The notes: generated from the sequence alone by a model not told the origin. A stretch of DNA of 64,000 nucleotides from Symbiodinium natans (GCA_905221605.1 CAJNDS010000635.1:1-64000), one strand, 5' to 3'. Shown: positions 33,973-45,940, numbered from the stretch's first letter. Numbers and translations: made by a program.

Positions 33973-35566
33973 CATGTTAGGGCTTAGGCTTGAAAGTTTA
34001 GGGTTGAGGGTTTGCGGTTTCAAGACCGCGTCTCTGTGTACAGCGTATACTGAGAAAACTCTCGGAGTCCCGCAGTTGGACTGCGCTGGTGTTTGTCATC
34101 GGGGCATGCGTGGCTGCCGGACGTCGGACTCCGAACCCATCAGACCTCATGGCTTCCAGGAAGCCTCTCAACCCCTAGCCTGGTTGCTGAGTATCCTGAC
34201 CCAAAAAAAGGTTCACCTTTCAATTCTGGTAGGATTCTATAAATCCCAAAAGGTTAAAGGTTGTCGACTCGGCTGCTAAGCTAGGCTCCTAAAGAGATGC
34301 TCAGCATGAGTCATGAGCTGCTTTCGGTCCTCGAAAGGACGGTCACGCCCATCGCCACCTCGGCGTTTGCTGGCCAATCTTCTGCCGCAGGTTGACCCGT
34401 AAAACCCTCTGAAAAAACTTCCTGAATATAATCGCTTAGCCCAAAAAAGGAGGAACAATATAACGTCCCAAAGGCCTTCCCAGTCTCTTACGCCCGAAAG
34501 GCAAGAGTTATTCTTGTTTCCAACAGCCCCCCGAAGCTTCTGGGACATGTCATCCTGAGTTTTGGAAACAGCAGCCTTCCCCCGCGTTACATGCGGCTCC
34601 ACATCGTTTATGCTGCTTGATCATGAAGCACGAAGTAGTCCCAGCTGCTCACATGCAAAATTCTCAGAGTCTCGGCCAGATGGCCATGCTCCAGAAGTAC
34701 TGACAGCTATAGGCTTTCTTGTAGTATACGAGCAATACGTACGAGTCAAAGGGAACACAAATCCCGATGGTGCGACGGCTATTTCAGCGAACATGCCCAT
34801 AGCCGCCGTGCACTCCACCGCACATCGTAAGACTGCTTAGGCACCGTGATCGCTGCGTGCGCCAGCCGCCGATGCCGCCCAGATCCCTTCGCAAGTGCCA
34901 TGGCGACGCAAGAGCCTCCTAAGAGAATGGGGCAACAGTGCCTTTTTGGATGTGGACTATACCGTGAAGGGTTGGGGGTCGCTGTCACCGCTTTCTGCTA
35001 TGTAACAAACAGACATATGGGACTTTTTAGGCCTTGCAATGCAGACACTGGCAAGGGGGTCGAGAGGGCCATGCCAACTTATGCCAACGTTAATTCCTTG
35101 CTGAGCCGGCGTGGTCGTTCCAATCAGGTTTTAAAGTTTAGGGTTCAAGGGGCGCAAATCCCCTGAAAGTTCAACAAACCCAAAGACCCTCAACCCACCT
35201 AAACACAGGCAAAGCCATCAATGATGCCATAGAACCCCCTGAAACAACCCTCAGGCACGGTGACAATGGCGACACGATGGGGGGGGGACCCTACAAGCGC
35301 TAGCCCTGAGCCGAGACGCCCACCCTAAAATCTCTAAAGCCGAATAAGTTCCATGATACAAACCCAATGAAGCCTATCAACCATGATAACCGTAACACGC
35401 CGTCATAAGCTACAAGAAAGCCATCATAAACCATGATAAGCCAAAGTAAGCCCAGACAAGTCATGAAAAGCCTTAAACATCCCTATCAACGCCTATAAAC
35501 CATCAGAAGCCAGAAGAAGCCATCATAAGCCGTAAGAAGCCATCAGAAGCCATCATAGGCCATACC

Positions 35567-35649
35567 CTAAACCCTAAACCCTAAACCCTAGACCCTAAAC
35601 CCTAGACCCTAAACCCTAGACCCTAAACCCTAAACCCTAGACCCTAAAC
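35567..35649. repeat. CCCTAAA / CCCTAGA alternating array
   Basis: Twelve units in which CCCTAAA and CCCTAGA alternate regularly for part of the array, giving a 14-bp higher-order period. Confidence 0.9.
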
Positions 35650-35666
35650 ACCATCATAAGCCCCAC

Positions 35667-35760
35667 AAGGCTGTCGTGGTAGGAGCCCGGGCCCAGCGGG
35701 CCCAGAGACCCGAAGCCGACTCGGCCGCGGAGCTCAGCCTTGCGCCCAGGTCTCAGGAAG
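35667..35760 (-). CDS. Exon with GPGSY motif
   Basis: AACGAG|C acceptor and CTT|GTGGGG donor; 31 codons FLRPGRKAELRGRVGFGSLG then PLGPGSYHDSL. The FG...GPGSY pattern resembles one H-SHIPPO (Pro-Gly-Pro) repeat of axoneme-associated proteins, but only one unit is visible. Third positions are GC-rich. The plus strand is also open (KAVVVGARAQRAQRPEADSA), so strand is not certain. Confidence 0.5.
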
Positions 35761-36439
35761 CTCGTTGAAAGGGTTCGCAGGGTTTTAGGGGTTTTTGGGT
35801 TGTAGGGTTTAGGGTTCTATGGTTTTAGGGTTTAGGGCTTCGTTTTTGGGGCTTGGGACTCGAGTTTAGCAGAACTGTTGACACCTGTTGGGGCATCCTT
35901 GGGCCACCCCAAACTCCTAAACCCCCCCCAGAAGTCCCAAAGTCTGAAATCCCTGAACCCTAAACCCTCAACTCTATCCTGTTGGGATCCTTCATCCGCA
36001 AAATCCTGTCCCCCTCGCCTCGCCGCGGCCGTGGCCGCCTGACTCGGGCCAGTTGCAGACTAGTCTGGGCTAGTCGGATATCTTACAGTATGTAACTACC
36101 CCTAGAGGATATACTGATCCCCGAGCTGTGGACCCCATGATTCTCATGCAGCAACTCCATTGCAGAGTCAGTGCTAAACTTTTGGCTGTTTTTTGGCGAA
36201 GCACTGCTGTGATGACTTTGGGAGATGGAACCAACAAAGCAAACTCTTCTTACGGACTGAGGACTGACTTAGGCCCTGGCCGTGAACCCTCGGGATACGC
36301 TTCCGGGCTCCAACGACATCTTCGCATCAAAAGCTGCCCTTTCGTACTACGATCAGGGGACTTTGCTTCCTTCACTTTGCCAGGTGCCCGGCAATGTCAA
36401 ACAGCGAAGCCAGGGTTAGGACATGTTGTTGGGGGACGA

Positions 36440-36443
<4 letters not shown>

Positions 36444-36475
<32 letters not shown>

Positions 36476-36476
36476 T
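36444..36476. repeat. (TA)n microsatellite
   Basis: TA run with one G interruption. Confidence 0.95.
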
Positions 36477-37766
36477 ATGTTTTGGTTCGCTTGCTAACTC
36501 ACATGTACACAAAGAGACTCCGCTCTGTTGACCCACTGACCCCCTTGTAAAGCTTCGATGCAATCCGGGCGACAGTTTCAGAGGTGGCTGCTTCCGAGGC
36601 AAACCTGCCATTCAGGTGCTGTGGGACTTCGCCGCTTTTTCTGGCTGTGGCCTTAGATGAGGGCTGCTAAAGTCAGCGTCCGTACTGTGTGGAAGCTTTG
36701 AACCCTGTGCACACCCTGTGGCCGCTTTACATTTAACGGTCTCCAGCGTCTTAGACCCTGCCAGCAGAAGAGCAGAAGCCTCTGAACCATCAACTCCCTC
36801 AGTGCTACAGCGAGCCGCATACACAAGCCAGAAGCTTGAACCCCAGAAGCAGTGACCCCAAAGGCCCAACGCATCCGAAAACGTGGCGGCAAGCGCTGTT
36901 GTCCCCGACTGCGGACAGTGTTCCACAGCCTCAGGGCGCTTGCGACTAAACCCTCGATCCGAAGTGTCAAGGGTTCAGGGTTTAAAAGGGTTTAAAGGTA
37001 TTTGGGTCTACTCCGCCCTACTCCGCCCTACTCCGCCCTGGCGGCCTGTCAGCCTCCAAGTTTCGGTTGATATGACTGCATAGTCGTGCTACAAATGCAT
37101 GGCCAATACTGGGCACCTACTTTCCACAAGAACCCTGGTGTAAAGCCTCAACCCTCAAGCCCCCCGAAAGCAGCTGCGCCCCAGGCGAAGACAGCTGCAC
37201 CTGGGCCTGAGCCGTTTCAGAGCTTCCAAAGCATGCTGTAAGGGTTTAGGGTTTGGGTTTTCGGGTTACGACTCCTTCAGGTGTAACAAAAGATGCTGCC
37301 TGCCGCGTCTTATGGGTTGCTGTACTCCTTCAACACATATTTTCAGGATTCCACCGTGATTCGAGGCGATGATCCTGAACGAGGTGTTGTTCTGGAAAGT
37401 CGATGGATCCGAAGGCTTACGAAAGCCCTGTGCAGATTAGAGGAGCCCCGCAACCACCAGGGCTGAGGGTTTGGGAGTTTTGGGGAGATAAAAACCCCGA
37501 AGCCTCAACCCTGTGAGGTTACTAGAAAGTTCGGGTGTTTGCGATGGTGCTTGGGTTGCCCCTTATATACCCTGTTACCAAGGGCCCCTACCTCAGAAAT
37601 CTGAAGGTGAGGATACTAAGGGACGTGACTACGCCCTGAGCCTAAACATCAGGATTATGTCGGGATCGGGATAATCTGTCCTCTTTCCGATAACAATGGG
37701 GTTATCGGGAATCTTACTTAGGAATGAGTTATTTTTAGAAAGTTGATACCTCCCTACTAGACATGC

Positions 37767-37811
37767 CCCAAGCGCCTGCTCGTAGGCCTCCTGTCGCGCA
37801 GGCGCTGTCTC
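37767..37811 (-). CDS. Internal exon
   Basis: CTTGGAG|GAG acceptor and GGG|GCATGT donor (GC type); 15 codons ETAPARQEAYEQALG in phase 0, strong third-position GC. The frame is open upstream (NPDPYASLE). Confidence 0.6.
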
Positions 37812-38073
37812 CTCCAAGGAAGCGTAGGGATCAGGGTTCAGGGGCGCTGGGAAGTGTGCGCTAGGAGCTAGAGAGTCTTCTGCTCTGTGGCATGGCAGGG
37901 GCATGTTGAGCGTCCGAGTCTCTCCAACGTAACCAACATAGCGACAAAACTCATACTCAAACCTTAAACCCTGAACCCTGAATGCCGGTAGTGGCGTTCG
38001 GGGTGTGGTTTAGGGCTTCATCTACAACTCGGGGTGGTTGGGTGGAGCATAGGGTTCGTTCGGGGATTATGGC

Positions 38074-38130
38074 CCACATCAAAGTAGCAGCGCTCTCCTG
38101 GATCCAGCTTTGCAAGGCTTGCGCCTTGTC
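38074..38130 (-). CDS. Internal exon
   Basis: GTCGAG|GAC acceptor and TGG|GCCCAT donor (GC type); 19 codons DKAQALQSWIQESAATLMW in phase 0. An amphipathic helix. Confidence 0.6.
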
Positions 38131-38423
38131 CTCGACGAGTTCAGGGTGTAGGGTTCAGGGGGAAGAGTTGAAGGTTAAAGGTTAAGAGTAACCCGAACAC
38201 ACCGTTTCATCTTAGAATATAAAAGGAAGAGATATACACTGCACATATCATGTCCTAATTTATGTTAATTGAATCAATCGTTTGATTGAACATGTACAAC
38301 TACAGAACATATTTTGCTGAACAGGCGGTGTTGCCCGGTGGGCGAACAGGCGCTCTCTTCCATAAAGAATTAACCTAGCATTCAGATTTTGCCGAAGCCC
38401 TAATCCCAAATTTCTTTTGGGAC

Positions 38424-38474
38424 CTCAGTCGTGAAGGGCTCGTCAAACTTGCAAAACCCCAGCGTCTCGCGGGT
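38424..38474 (-). CDS. Internal exon
   Basis: TCCTCCTCAG|ACC acceptor with a fine pyrimidine tract and GAG|GTCCCA donor; 17 codons TRETLGFCKFDEPFTTE in phase 0. Directly followed in phase by 38074-38130. Family unknown. Confidence 0.65.
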
Positions 38475-39079
38475 CTGAGGAGGATTGACAAGTTGATAAG
38501 GGTTTAGGGTTTACGAACAGCCCCAAACCCTAAACCCTAACATGGCCAAGACAAGACAAGCCAAGTGTAAAAAGAATGACAGACAAACAAACAACAAATA
38601 AACACACAGCCACACGATGCTTTACAGGTTTGAGGTATTCAGCTTCAGATTCGGGGCAGGAGGCTTTAGGTCCAGCCTTTAAGGTTTTGGGGTTAGGCTT
38701 CAGGGTTCAGGGTCCAAAGCTTCGATTAGAAGCCATGAAGTTCTGAGTGGTTGGCGGACCACCGTAGCAGTGTTGATCCGGACGCACAAGAAGTTCAGCT
38801 TGCTGGAATGCAAGCCTTTAGCTTCCATCAGAACACCTTCAAGCTGCTGATATACATCATGCCTTGTAAGGTGACAGTCGAGGCGGCACATCAAGTCGTC
38901 TACAGAAGCCCTAAGCCGTTGACCTTACATATACATTTCCCAAGCTGCTGGCGCAATGAAGTCTGAAGGAGCGCAAACTTCAAACCCCGAAGTTTCTTTC
39001 GGCATTCGCTGGCGGGTCGAGCCATCGGCTTCTGAAAGGCCTTGCACTGAAACAGTCAGTGAAGTTGCAACTCTGGTGC

Positions 39080-40132
39080 TTACGTGCACCCCCCAATCCA
39101 CTTGCTGGACTGGTCGCATGCCTCCCAAGGCACCTGTGGCCGGTCCTTGAGCATGCCATGCTCATCAAGCCATCCCAGCAGCGGAACGTCTTTTGCAGTC
39201 GGCGAGTAGAGGCCGTTGTAGCTTGGTGTGTTTCCAAGCAGCTGGCGGATCACAGGTTCGCGGACGTGAGCGAGCACTGTGTCCGTGGCCATGGAGTCTT
39301 TTGGGCGCATCCAGCGTGGCCCGAAGCCGTAGAAGAGGACTTTGCGGGAATGCGCATAAGGTTGCTCACCCAACGGCCCTGTGTGCCAGAGTCGCCGGTC
39401 AATGATCACTACAGACCCTGCATGCACGGGCAGAGGCGTGGCTCCTGGTGGCTGTTGCGTGGCTCCGCCATGTGCGTTGGGCATCGAGTTGTTAAGGTGG
39501 CTGCCTGGCACCACCCAGAATTGAGGGCTGCCAGGCTGCGTGGTGTCCGTCAGAAAAAAGCTCGCCTTCACCGAAAGACGTGGGCGAGGCTCCCCTTCAA
39601 CGTCATCGTTAACACGGCCAGAGTCTTGGTGCCAGTGGTCCCCCAACGGCTCAGTCAAGTCCGAGGTGCTCAGAGGCGTGGACAAGGCCCGCGTGAACAT
39701 GGCATGTGCATGATAGCAGTAGATGTTCCATCCCAGGATGCCAACAATCTTGCCGAAGACCTTCGGATGAACCAGCATCTTGACGAGCTCAGCATGGTAA
39801 AACGGCATATCGTGGCGCTTGTCAAATATCATGCCGTGCCAAGTGGTTCCCTCTGCAACCCCGCCCATGTACTCAGACCACTCATCCATCACGTTACTCA
39901 AGGATGTGACCTCGGCAGATGACAACACGCCGGGCAGGACCAAAAACCCATCAGCCTCAAAGCTGGTCCTCTCCTCATCTGAAAGGCCCTCGACCATGGC
40001 ATCCATGGCGAGGCTGGCCAGGGCCTTCGCGCAGCGCCTGTATGAGGCAGTGGCCATGTACATGCCCGCGGCCAGGGCGGCCAGGAGGCAGCACAGGGGC
40101 CCAAGGAACTTTTGCTGCCCGGGCGAGGCCAT
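39080..40132 (-). CDS. Phytanoyl-CoA dioxygenase (PhyH) family protein, intronless
   Basis: A single open frame of 350 residues from ATG to TAA. Known for the family: PhyH proteins are Fe(II)/2-oxoglutarate oxygenases that hydroxylate lipids and small molecules. Seen here: a hydrophobic segment at about residues 9-27 (LGPLCCLLAALAAGMYMA), a probable membrane anchor or signal; the FEADGFLVLPGVLS start of the PhyH domain (58-71); the metal-binding pair His168 and Asp170 in DHWHQDSGR; the distal His250 in DRRLWHTG; and Arg263 in HSRKVLFYGFGPRW, placed to bind 2-oxoglutarate. All catalytic residues are present and the length is normal, so the enzyme is probably active; its substrate is not predictable. 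The TAA lies within acGTAAGC, a consensus donor, so a further exon cannot be excluded. A TTTAGGG unit lies about 20 nt upstream of the ATG. A gene without introns is odd among its micro-exon neighbours. Confidence 0.93.
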   Translation of the reverse strand: MASPGQQKFLGPLCCLLAALAAGMYMATASYRRCAKALASLAMDAMVEGLSDEERTSFEADGFLVLPGVLSSAEVTSLSNVMDEWSEYMGGVAEGTTWHGMIFDKRHDMPFYHAELVKMLVHPKVFGKIVGILGWNIYCYHAHAMFTRALSTPLSTSDLTEPLGDHWHQDSGRVNDDVEGEPRPRLSVKASFFLTDTTQPGSPQFWVVPGSHLNNSMPNAHGGATQQPPGATPLPVHAGSVVIIDRRLWHTGPLGEQPYAHSRKVLFYGFGPRWMRPKDSMATDTVLAHVREPVIRQLLGNTPSYNGLYSPTAKDVPLLGWLDEHGMLKDRPQVPWEACDQSSKWIGGCT

Positions 40133-40149
40133 TGTTGCCGGCAGCGGGC

Positions 40150-41580
40150 AAGCCCTAAACCCTTAAGGCTGAAGGGGTCCCAAGGCTGTGGCACCTACGC
40201 GAGGGTGGCAGAATCTTAAGGGGCATGTTGAAGCCATGGTTGTTAAACACGCTACATTCGAAGACCGAAACCCAAACCCGAAACTCGAAAATTCGACGGT
40301 TTCTGCATGGTCTTTTTGAAAGGGGCCATGTGCGTTCCTGGGCACCCGAGACTGCGACTATAGGTTTAGGTTTAAGGAGACACCAGTTCCCCACCAAGGG
40401 AGAGATGCCGAGCTCTATGCCGAAAGCCACGCGCGAACAGGAACCCTAAACCCTAAAGTGCTCAAACTCTCAACCCTACTTAAAGCCTAAAGTGCCATTC
40501 GGCCCCTCTGTCCTTGGCTTCCAATCTCAAATCTTGCAAGCCGAAGGAGCCGAGAAAAAAAAATCTGAAACCCGCCAACACTTAAACCCATAAACGCCTC
40601 ACCCGAAACCCAGGCAAGTTTAGGGTTTAGGGTTTAGGGCTTGCAGAGTCCTCAGAATTCGGCAGGAAACAACCCAGGCCACGAGCTGACTTGTTAGCCT
40701 ATTGCTCGACTTGCTGATTCTTTGCAGGGAACTGAATTGGGGAACTAGTCAGTTGTTGAAATTCAGAGGATCTGACTAAACCCCAGACCGCTATGAACCC
40801 AAAACCCTGCCGCAAAGAATGCAGAATTGCAACCCCCAGGTGGTGTAGGTGTTCGAGTACAGGGGTGTGGTCAAGGTTGGGGCCTGTTGAGCAAGAAAGG
40901 GTATTAAGTAATTCTTATTCTGATTATGCAAGGATTGTAACGGGCTAATCTTGGTGACTATTTGGGACCCCGTCGTCTCTGTAGTCAGCGGCTACTGCAG
41001 CCTTCCTTCACTCATGCGCAACGGTCCTGCACAACCTCAGACGCCTGCCCAGCTCTCTCCATGACCACAGGAGCGATCTTCTCCTCGTTTCATGGGAGAC
41101 TGCTATGGGGTCCCTGAAGGTGTAACAAAAGCATGAGGACTAGACGTACAGGAAACGCCAAGCGCAAGGGACTGAGGATCTGGACAGGAGCCCAGAAGAG
41201 ATCATGCTTCGGGGGCGCTTTTGGGGTGCAGTACAGAAGTCACGACAGTTACGAGGATGGCGCACCCACCTCAGGCACACCTGAGAGGCCGCATCCTCGT
41301 GAGTGTCGGCAGAAACTACCGCCCAAAACCCACGCCAAAACGCTGGGTTTCCGCAACTACAGTTCACGAACGCTTGCGGTCGCTTTCGAAAGGCACGATG
41401 GCGGGAAAACCCCTGGACCCCCGGAACACCAACTCTGAAAATGGGAACCCTTCTGCTACGCATCCGGGAAAACCTTCACCCTAATCGCCCGAAACACCCT
41501 AAACCCTAAACCCTAAAGCCCAAAGCCCCTAAACGCTAAACCCTAAACCCCAAACCCAAAAAACTCTTAGAGCCTAAAGC
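40150..41580. other. Non-coding spacer upstream of the PhyH gene
   Basis: Contains degenerate telomere-like text (40440-40460, 40617-40645, 41497-41562) and no convincing exon. A promoter must lie here if the PhyH gene has its own, but dinoflagellate promoters have no motif that I can identify by eye. Confidence 0.4.
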
Positions 41581-41586
41581 CTTGGC

Positions 41587-41665
41587 CCTGGCAGCTCCTG
41601 GAAGTTCTTCGAGAGGTCGGCGCCCACCTCGCTGGCGACGGCGGCGGCCTCCGACACGTCAGGGT
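41587..41665 (-). CDS. Ala-rich internal exon
   Basis: TTGAG|AC acceptor; 25 codons PDVSEAAAVASEVGADLSKN then FQELP; donor GG|GC. Nearly every third base is G or C. The frame would reach a TAG nine bases past the donor, so it could be terminal instead. Confidence 0.6.
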
Positions 41666-41708
41666 CTCAAGCTTATAGGGCGTTGGGGAATTCAGTGGCT
41701 TTGGGCTT

Positions 41709-42486
<778 letters not shown>

Positions 42487-42826
42487 GGCTTCGTCGCCCA
42501 AGGGCAATTTACCCGTTTGGGCATTGCCTGATTCCTGGATGGGGATCACCCAAGTAAACAGAGAGGCTTCAGTGCCAGATGAGCCTTGGTAGGCACCCAG
42601 TGCTATGAGCGGATTCTCTCTCTCTCTCTCTCGAGGTACCAGCCACGGCTGAAGCTCAAAGTCGCCAATAAGGGCGGAACCGGAAATTGTTGAAGGGCGT
42701 CGTAAGCCCAGTCGTGAGACATAGACGAGGTGGTCTAACTCTCTATTCGTGGGTCTCGACCCGAGTCGTATTTCCGGTGGTTGCCCCTCAGCTGCAAATA
42801 GACCGTTTTCTTTCTTTAAAAGTAGA

Positions 42827-43020
42827 GGTGCCCTGGGTCGCTGTGGACAGCGGGGGCCTCCTGGGATGCTCCTGGGTCCTTTGTGGCAGCTGGGGGTCCT
42901 CCACGACGACGACGATGATGGGAGGTGCCTTGGGTCAAGGCGGTGGCAGCTGGGATCTCCCGGACGCTCCTGGGCCTGTCATGGCAGCTGGAGGTCTCTG
43001 ACGACGATGATGACGACGAC
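42827..43020. repeat. 97-bp diverged tandem repeat with (GAC/GAT)n ends
   Basis: Two units starting ggtgcc(c/t)tgggtc, each with a GCTCCTGGG core and a run of gac/gat triplets at its end. About 75% alike by eye. Confidence 0.75.
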
Positions 43021-43203
43021 ACTAAGGATTTCTAAGGTCGGTGCTGGAGGAGGAGGGCCTATGGCGGTGACGGGCCTATGGCGGAGGACTCACAGGTGAC
43101 AAAGGTACAAGACCAGGACTTCCCCTCTTCGGAGGGTGTGCGTGCAGCATATCTCTTGTGGCCTTGGAATGCACTGTGTCTCCCCTCGTAGGAGGGGTGT
43201 GTG

Positions 43204-43481
43204 TGTGTAAACCCTGATTCTAAGCTAAGGGGCTTGGAGCTGAGAGCTTATGCATGAGTCGAATTTTCCCGCAGGGGGATTGGGCCTGATGCTTCTACCC
43301 AATCCAACGAAGCTATGAAGCATCAGGGGATGTGGAGTTTGGCCAGCTCCATGTACCTGCAATGTTTTCCAGGAGTCCCGATGGGATTCCCCTATACTGA
43401 GGTCTCTCCTGTACTGAGGTCTCTCCAGTCATCTCCAGTCAGTGTACCATTGTACAACAATCTCTGGCTGACCTCCCTCTC

Positions 43482-43491
<10 letters not shown>
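43204..43491. repeat. 288-bp direct repeat, right copy
   Basis: Partner of 42199-42486. It ends exactly where the second (TG)n tract begins, while the left copy continues into unique sequence at the same base, so the tract was inserted or expanded at this point. Confidence 0.93.
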
Positions 43492-43556
<65 letters not shown>

Positions 43557-43814
43557 CTGTGTGTGCGCGCGCGTGTGCGCGTGTGCGTGTGCGTGTGTGC
43601 GTGTGCGTGTGCGTGTGTGCGTGCGTAATTGCGCGTGCGTGCGCGTGCGCGTGCGCGTGCGCGTGCGCGTGCGCGTGCGCGTGCGCGTGTGCGCGGGTGC
43701 GCGTGCGTGTCGCGTGCGCGTGTGCGTGTGCGTGTGCTGTGCGCGTGCGGGCGGGTGGTGTGTGTGTGCTTGTGGCGTGTGCGTGTGTGCGTGTGTGTGT
43801 GTGTGCGTGTGTGT

Positions 43815-43902
<88 letters not shown>

Positions 43903-44187
43903 TGTGTGTGTGTGCTGCGTGTGTGTGCGTGTGCGTGTGCGTGTGCGTGTGCGTGTGCGTGTGCGTGTGCGTGTGCGTGTGCGTGTGCGTGTGCGTGTGC
44001 GTGTGCGTGCGTGTGCGTGCGTGTGCGTGCGTGTGCGTGTGCGTGTTGTGCGTGTGCGTGCGTGTGCGTGTGCGTGTGCGTGTGCGTGTGCGTGTGCGTG
44101 TGCGTGTGCGTGTGCGTGTGCGTGTGCGTGTGCGTGTGCGTGTGCGTGTGCGTGTGCGTGTGTGTGTGTGTGGGTGTGTGTGTGTGT

Positions 44188-44261
<74 letters not shown>

Positions 44262-44370
44262 TGTGTGTGCGCGCGCGTGTGCGCGTGTGCGTGTGCGTGT
44301 GTGCGTGCGTAATTGCGCGTGCGTGTGCGTGTGCGTGCGCGTGTGCGTGTGCGTGTGTGTGGGGGGGGGG
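43483..44370. repeat. Second long (TG)n / (TGCG)n satellite with internal duplication
   Basis: A mosaic of TG, GTGCGC and TGTGCG blocks. The segment tgtctgtgtgtgcgcgcgcg to gcgtgcgtaattgcgcgtgc appears twice (about 43553 and 44260), so the satellite itself contains a duplicated module of about 700 bp. Confidence 0.95.
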
Positions 44371-44845
44371 GGTTAAAAAGCAGCAGTTTAGGAGTTGGGG
44401 TTTGGGGGGGATCAGACGACTTCAGGCCGTTTTATCGCCGGTGTTTGTGAACAGTTGTCGGGAACTCCGGGGGTTTGGAGACGGTTATAGAGGAGAGGTG
44501 GTTAGAGGAGAGGTTGCAAACAAGATTCGTGAGATGGAGCCTGGGAATTGAGGGCTGACGCTGGGGAATTCGAAAGAGGCCTGGCCTTCAAGAGGCTGAA
44601 ACCCTGAATATACCGAAGCTGTGAAGCCCTGGGCTTCAGTGAGCTGAGGCTCGGGAAATTCGCGGGGGGTTGTGTGGGGACAGCAGCCCGTAGCCATGAG
44701 ATCATCCAGGCTGGGCAGGTGTTGCAGAGTTCAGCTGGCACACCCAAGGTAGAACCCAGAAGCCGTCGAAGTGTGAAGTTATGCCCACTTCCCACGAAAC
44801 AACCCTAAACCCGAATCCCTAAACCCTAACCCCTACACCCCTCAC

Positions 44846-44892
44846 CACCCAAGCAAAGAGAGCGGCACCTCTGCTGCGGCATGCTGGGCCTG
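44846..44892 (-). CDS. Internal exon
   Basis: CCTCGCAG|CAG acceptor and TG|GTGAGG donor; 15 codons QAQHAAAEVPLSLLG, all with G/C-rich third positions. It lies between the TTTATAGGG/G30 block and a CCCTAAC block. Confidence 0.6.
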
Positions 44893-44940
44893 CTGCGAGG
44901 ACGAGGGGGGTAGGGGGCTGAATCTCCCAGTCCCCTTGGG

Positions 44941-44941
<1 letters not shown>

Positions 44942-44971
<30 letters not shown>
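44942..44971. repeat. Run of 30 G
   Basis: Uninterrupted G run next to the TTTATAGGG array. G-quadruplex forming. Exact length may be an assembly choice. Confidence 0.95.
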
Positions 44972-44972
<1 letters not shown>

Positions 44973-45172
44973 CTAGGGTTTAGGGTTTAGGGTTTATAGG
45001 GTTTATAGGGTTTATAGGGTTTATAGGGTTTATAGGGTTTATAGGGTTTATAGGGTTTATAGGGTTTATAGGGTTTATAGGGTTTATAGGGTTTATATGG
45101 TTTATAGTGTTTATAGGGTTTATGGGATTTATAGGGTTTATAGGGTTTATGGGGTTTATAGGGTTTAGGGTC
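44973..45172. repeat. (TTTATAGGG)n array
   Basis: After three TTTAGGG units come about 18 copies of the 9-bp unit TTTATAGGG, a telomere unit with TA inserted, with a few variants (TTTATATGG, TTTATAGTG, TTTATGGGA). Gives an Asn-Pro-Ile repeat in a false frame. Confidence 0.97.
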
Positions 45173-45331
45173 TGCATCACACTGAACCCCCTAGAGGTGT
45201 ACAGCTGTATGGGCATGCCCCTCGAGCTCTGCGGCTTTGGCGTTACTTTCCAGGACTTAGGTCTTTCAGGGGGAGTAACCCCAAGTCCCCAAAACCTGAA
45301 CCTTATAAACCCCAAACCCTAGAACCTAAAC

Positions 45332-45408
45332 CCTCGCAATCCATCACGTGGTGTGCGGGTGTGCGTAAGGGCGAGGCCCAGTCGGACAGGTCGTCGATAA
45401 CCTGGTTC
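45332..45408 (-). CDS. Internal exon
   Basis: GATGCAG|G acceptor; 25 codons NQVIDDLSDWASPLRTPAHH then VMDCE with strong third-position GC; donor G|GTTTAGG, which is itself a telomere-like unit. Family unknown. Confidence 0.65.
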
Positions 45409-45899
45409 CTGCATCGTCCGCAAGGTTTAGGGTCCATGTTTTTTTGGGGTGTTGCGGTTTTGGGCTTTGTTTTTGTTGGGGTTTTGGGGTTTGGGGTTTT
45501 TGTGCAGCTTTTCTTGTCAAGTGGGCCGCAGGAAGTGTCGGGAGAAAAGACGGAACACCTTAAGCCCCGAAGCCGCAGGACCGGAATGTCACAGCATTTG
45601 CCTAAGAACCTCCCCAACATTAAGACATTCGCCTTATAAGGGTAATATAGGGGATATTAATGATTGGAAGTTATTGGCATTCATGTTTCTGGATTCAAGC
45701 ACATAGTAGAAAACCCCATAGAAAGGGAACACCCTGGAGAACAACCCCGGGAACCCAAACATCTAGGGTCTGGGTTTTGCGGCTGAGGGTTTAGGGCCAA
45801 GAGTGAGCTTAGATTTTGGTTATCTCGCTTTTAGGGTTTAGGGCTAAGGGTGAGCCTAAGTTTTGGCTACGGGGCTTAGAGGGTTTAGGGCCTATCCAC

Positions 45900-45940
45900 C
45901 GCCGCCTCTTCGGCGGAAACTGTGGCGGCAGGCTCCGGCG
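45900..45940 (-). CDS. Ala/Glu-rich exon
   Basis: TTCGAG|CG acceptor and GCG|GTGGAT donor; PEPAATVSAEEAA. Likely a linker; other frames are also open. Confidence 0.45.

Noticed and set aside
39059-39922. 287-codon plus-strand open frame
   Set aside because: It is the antisense of the PhyH gene, whose catalytic motifs are all on the minus strand.
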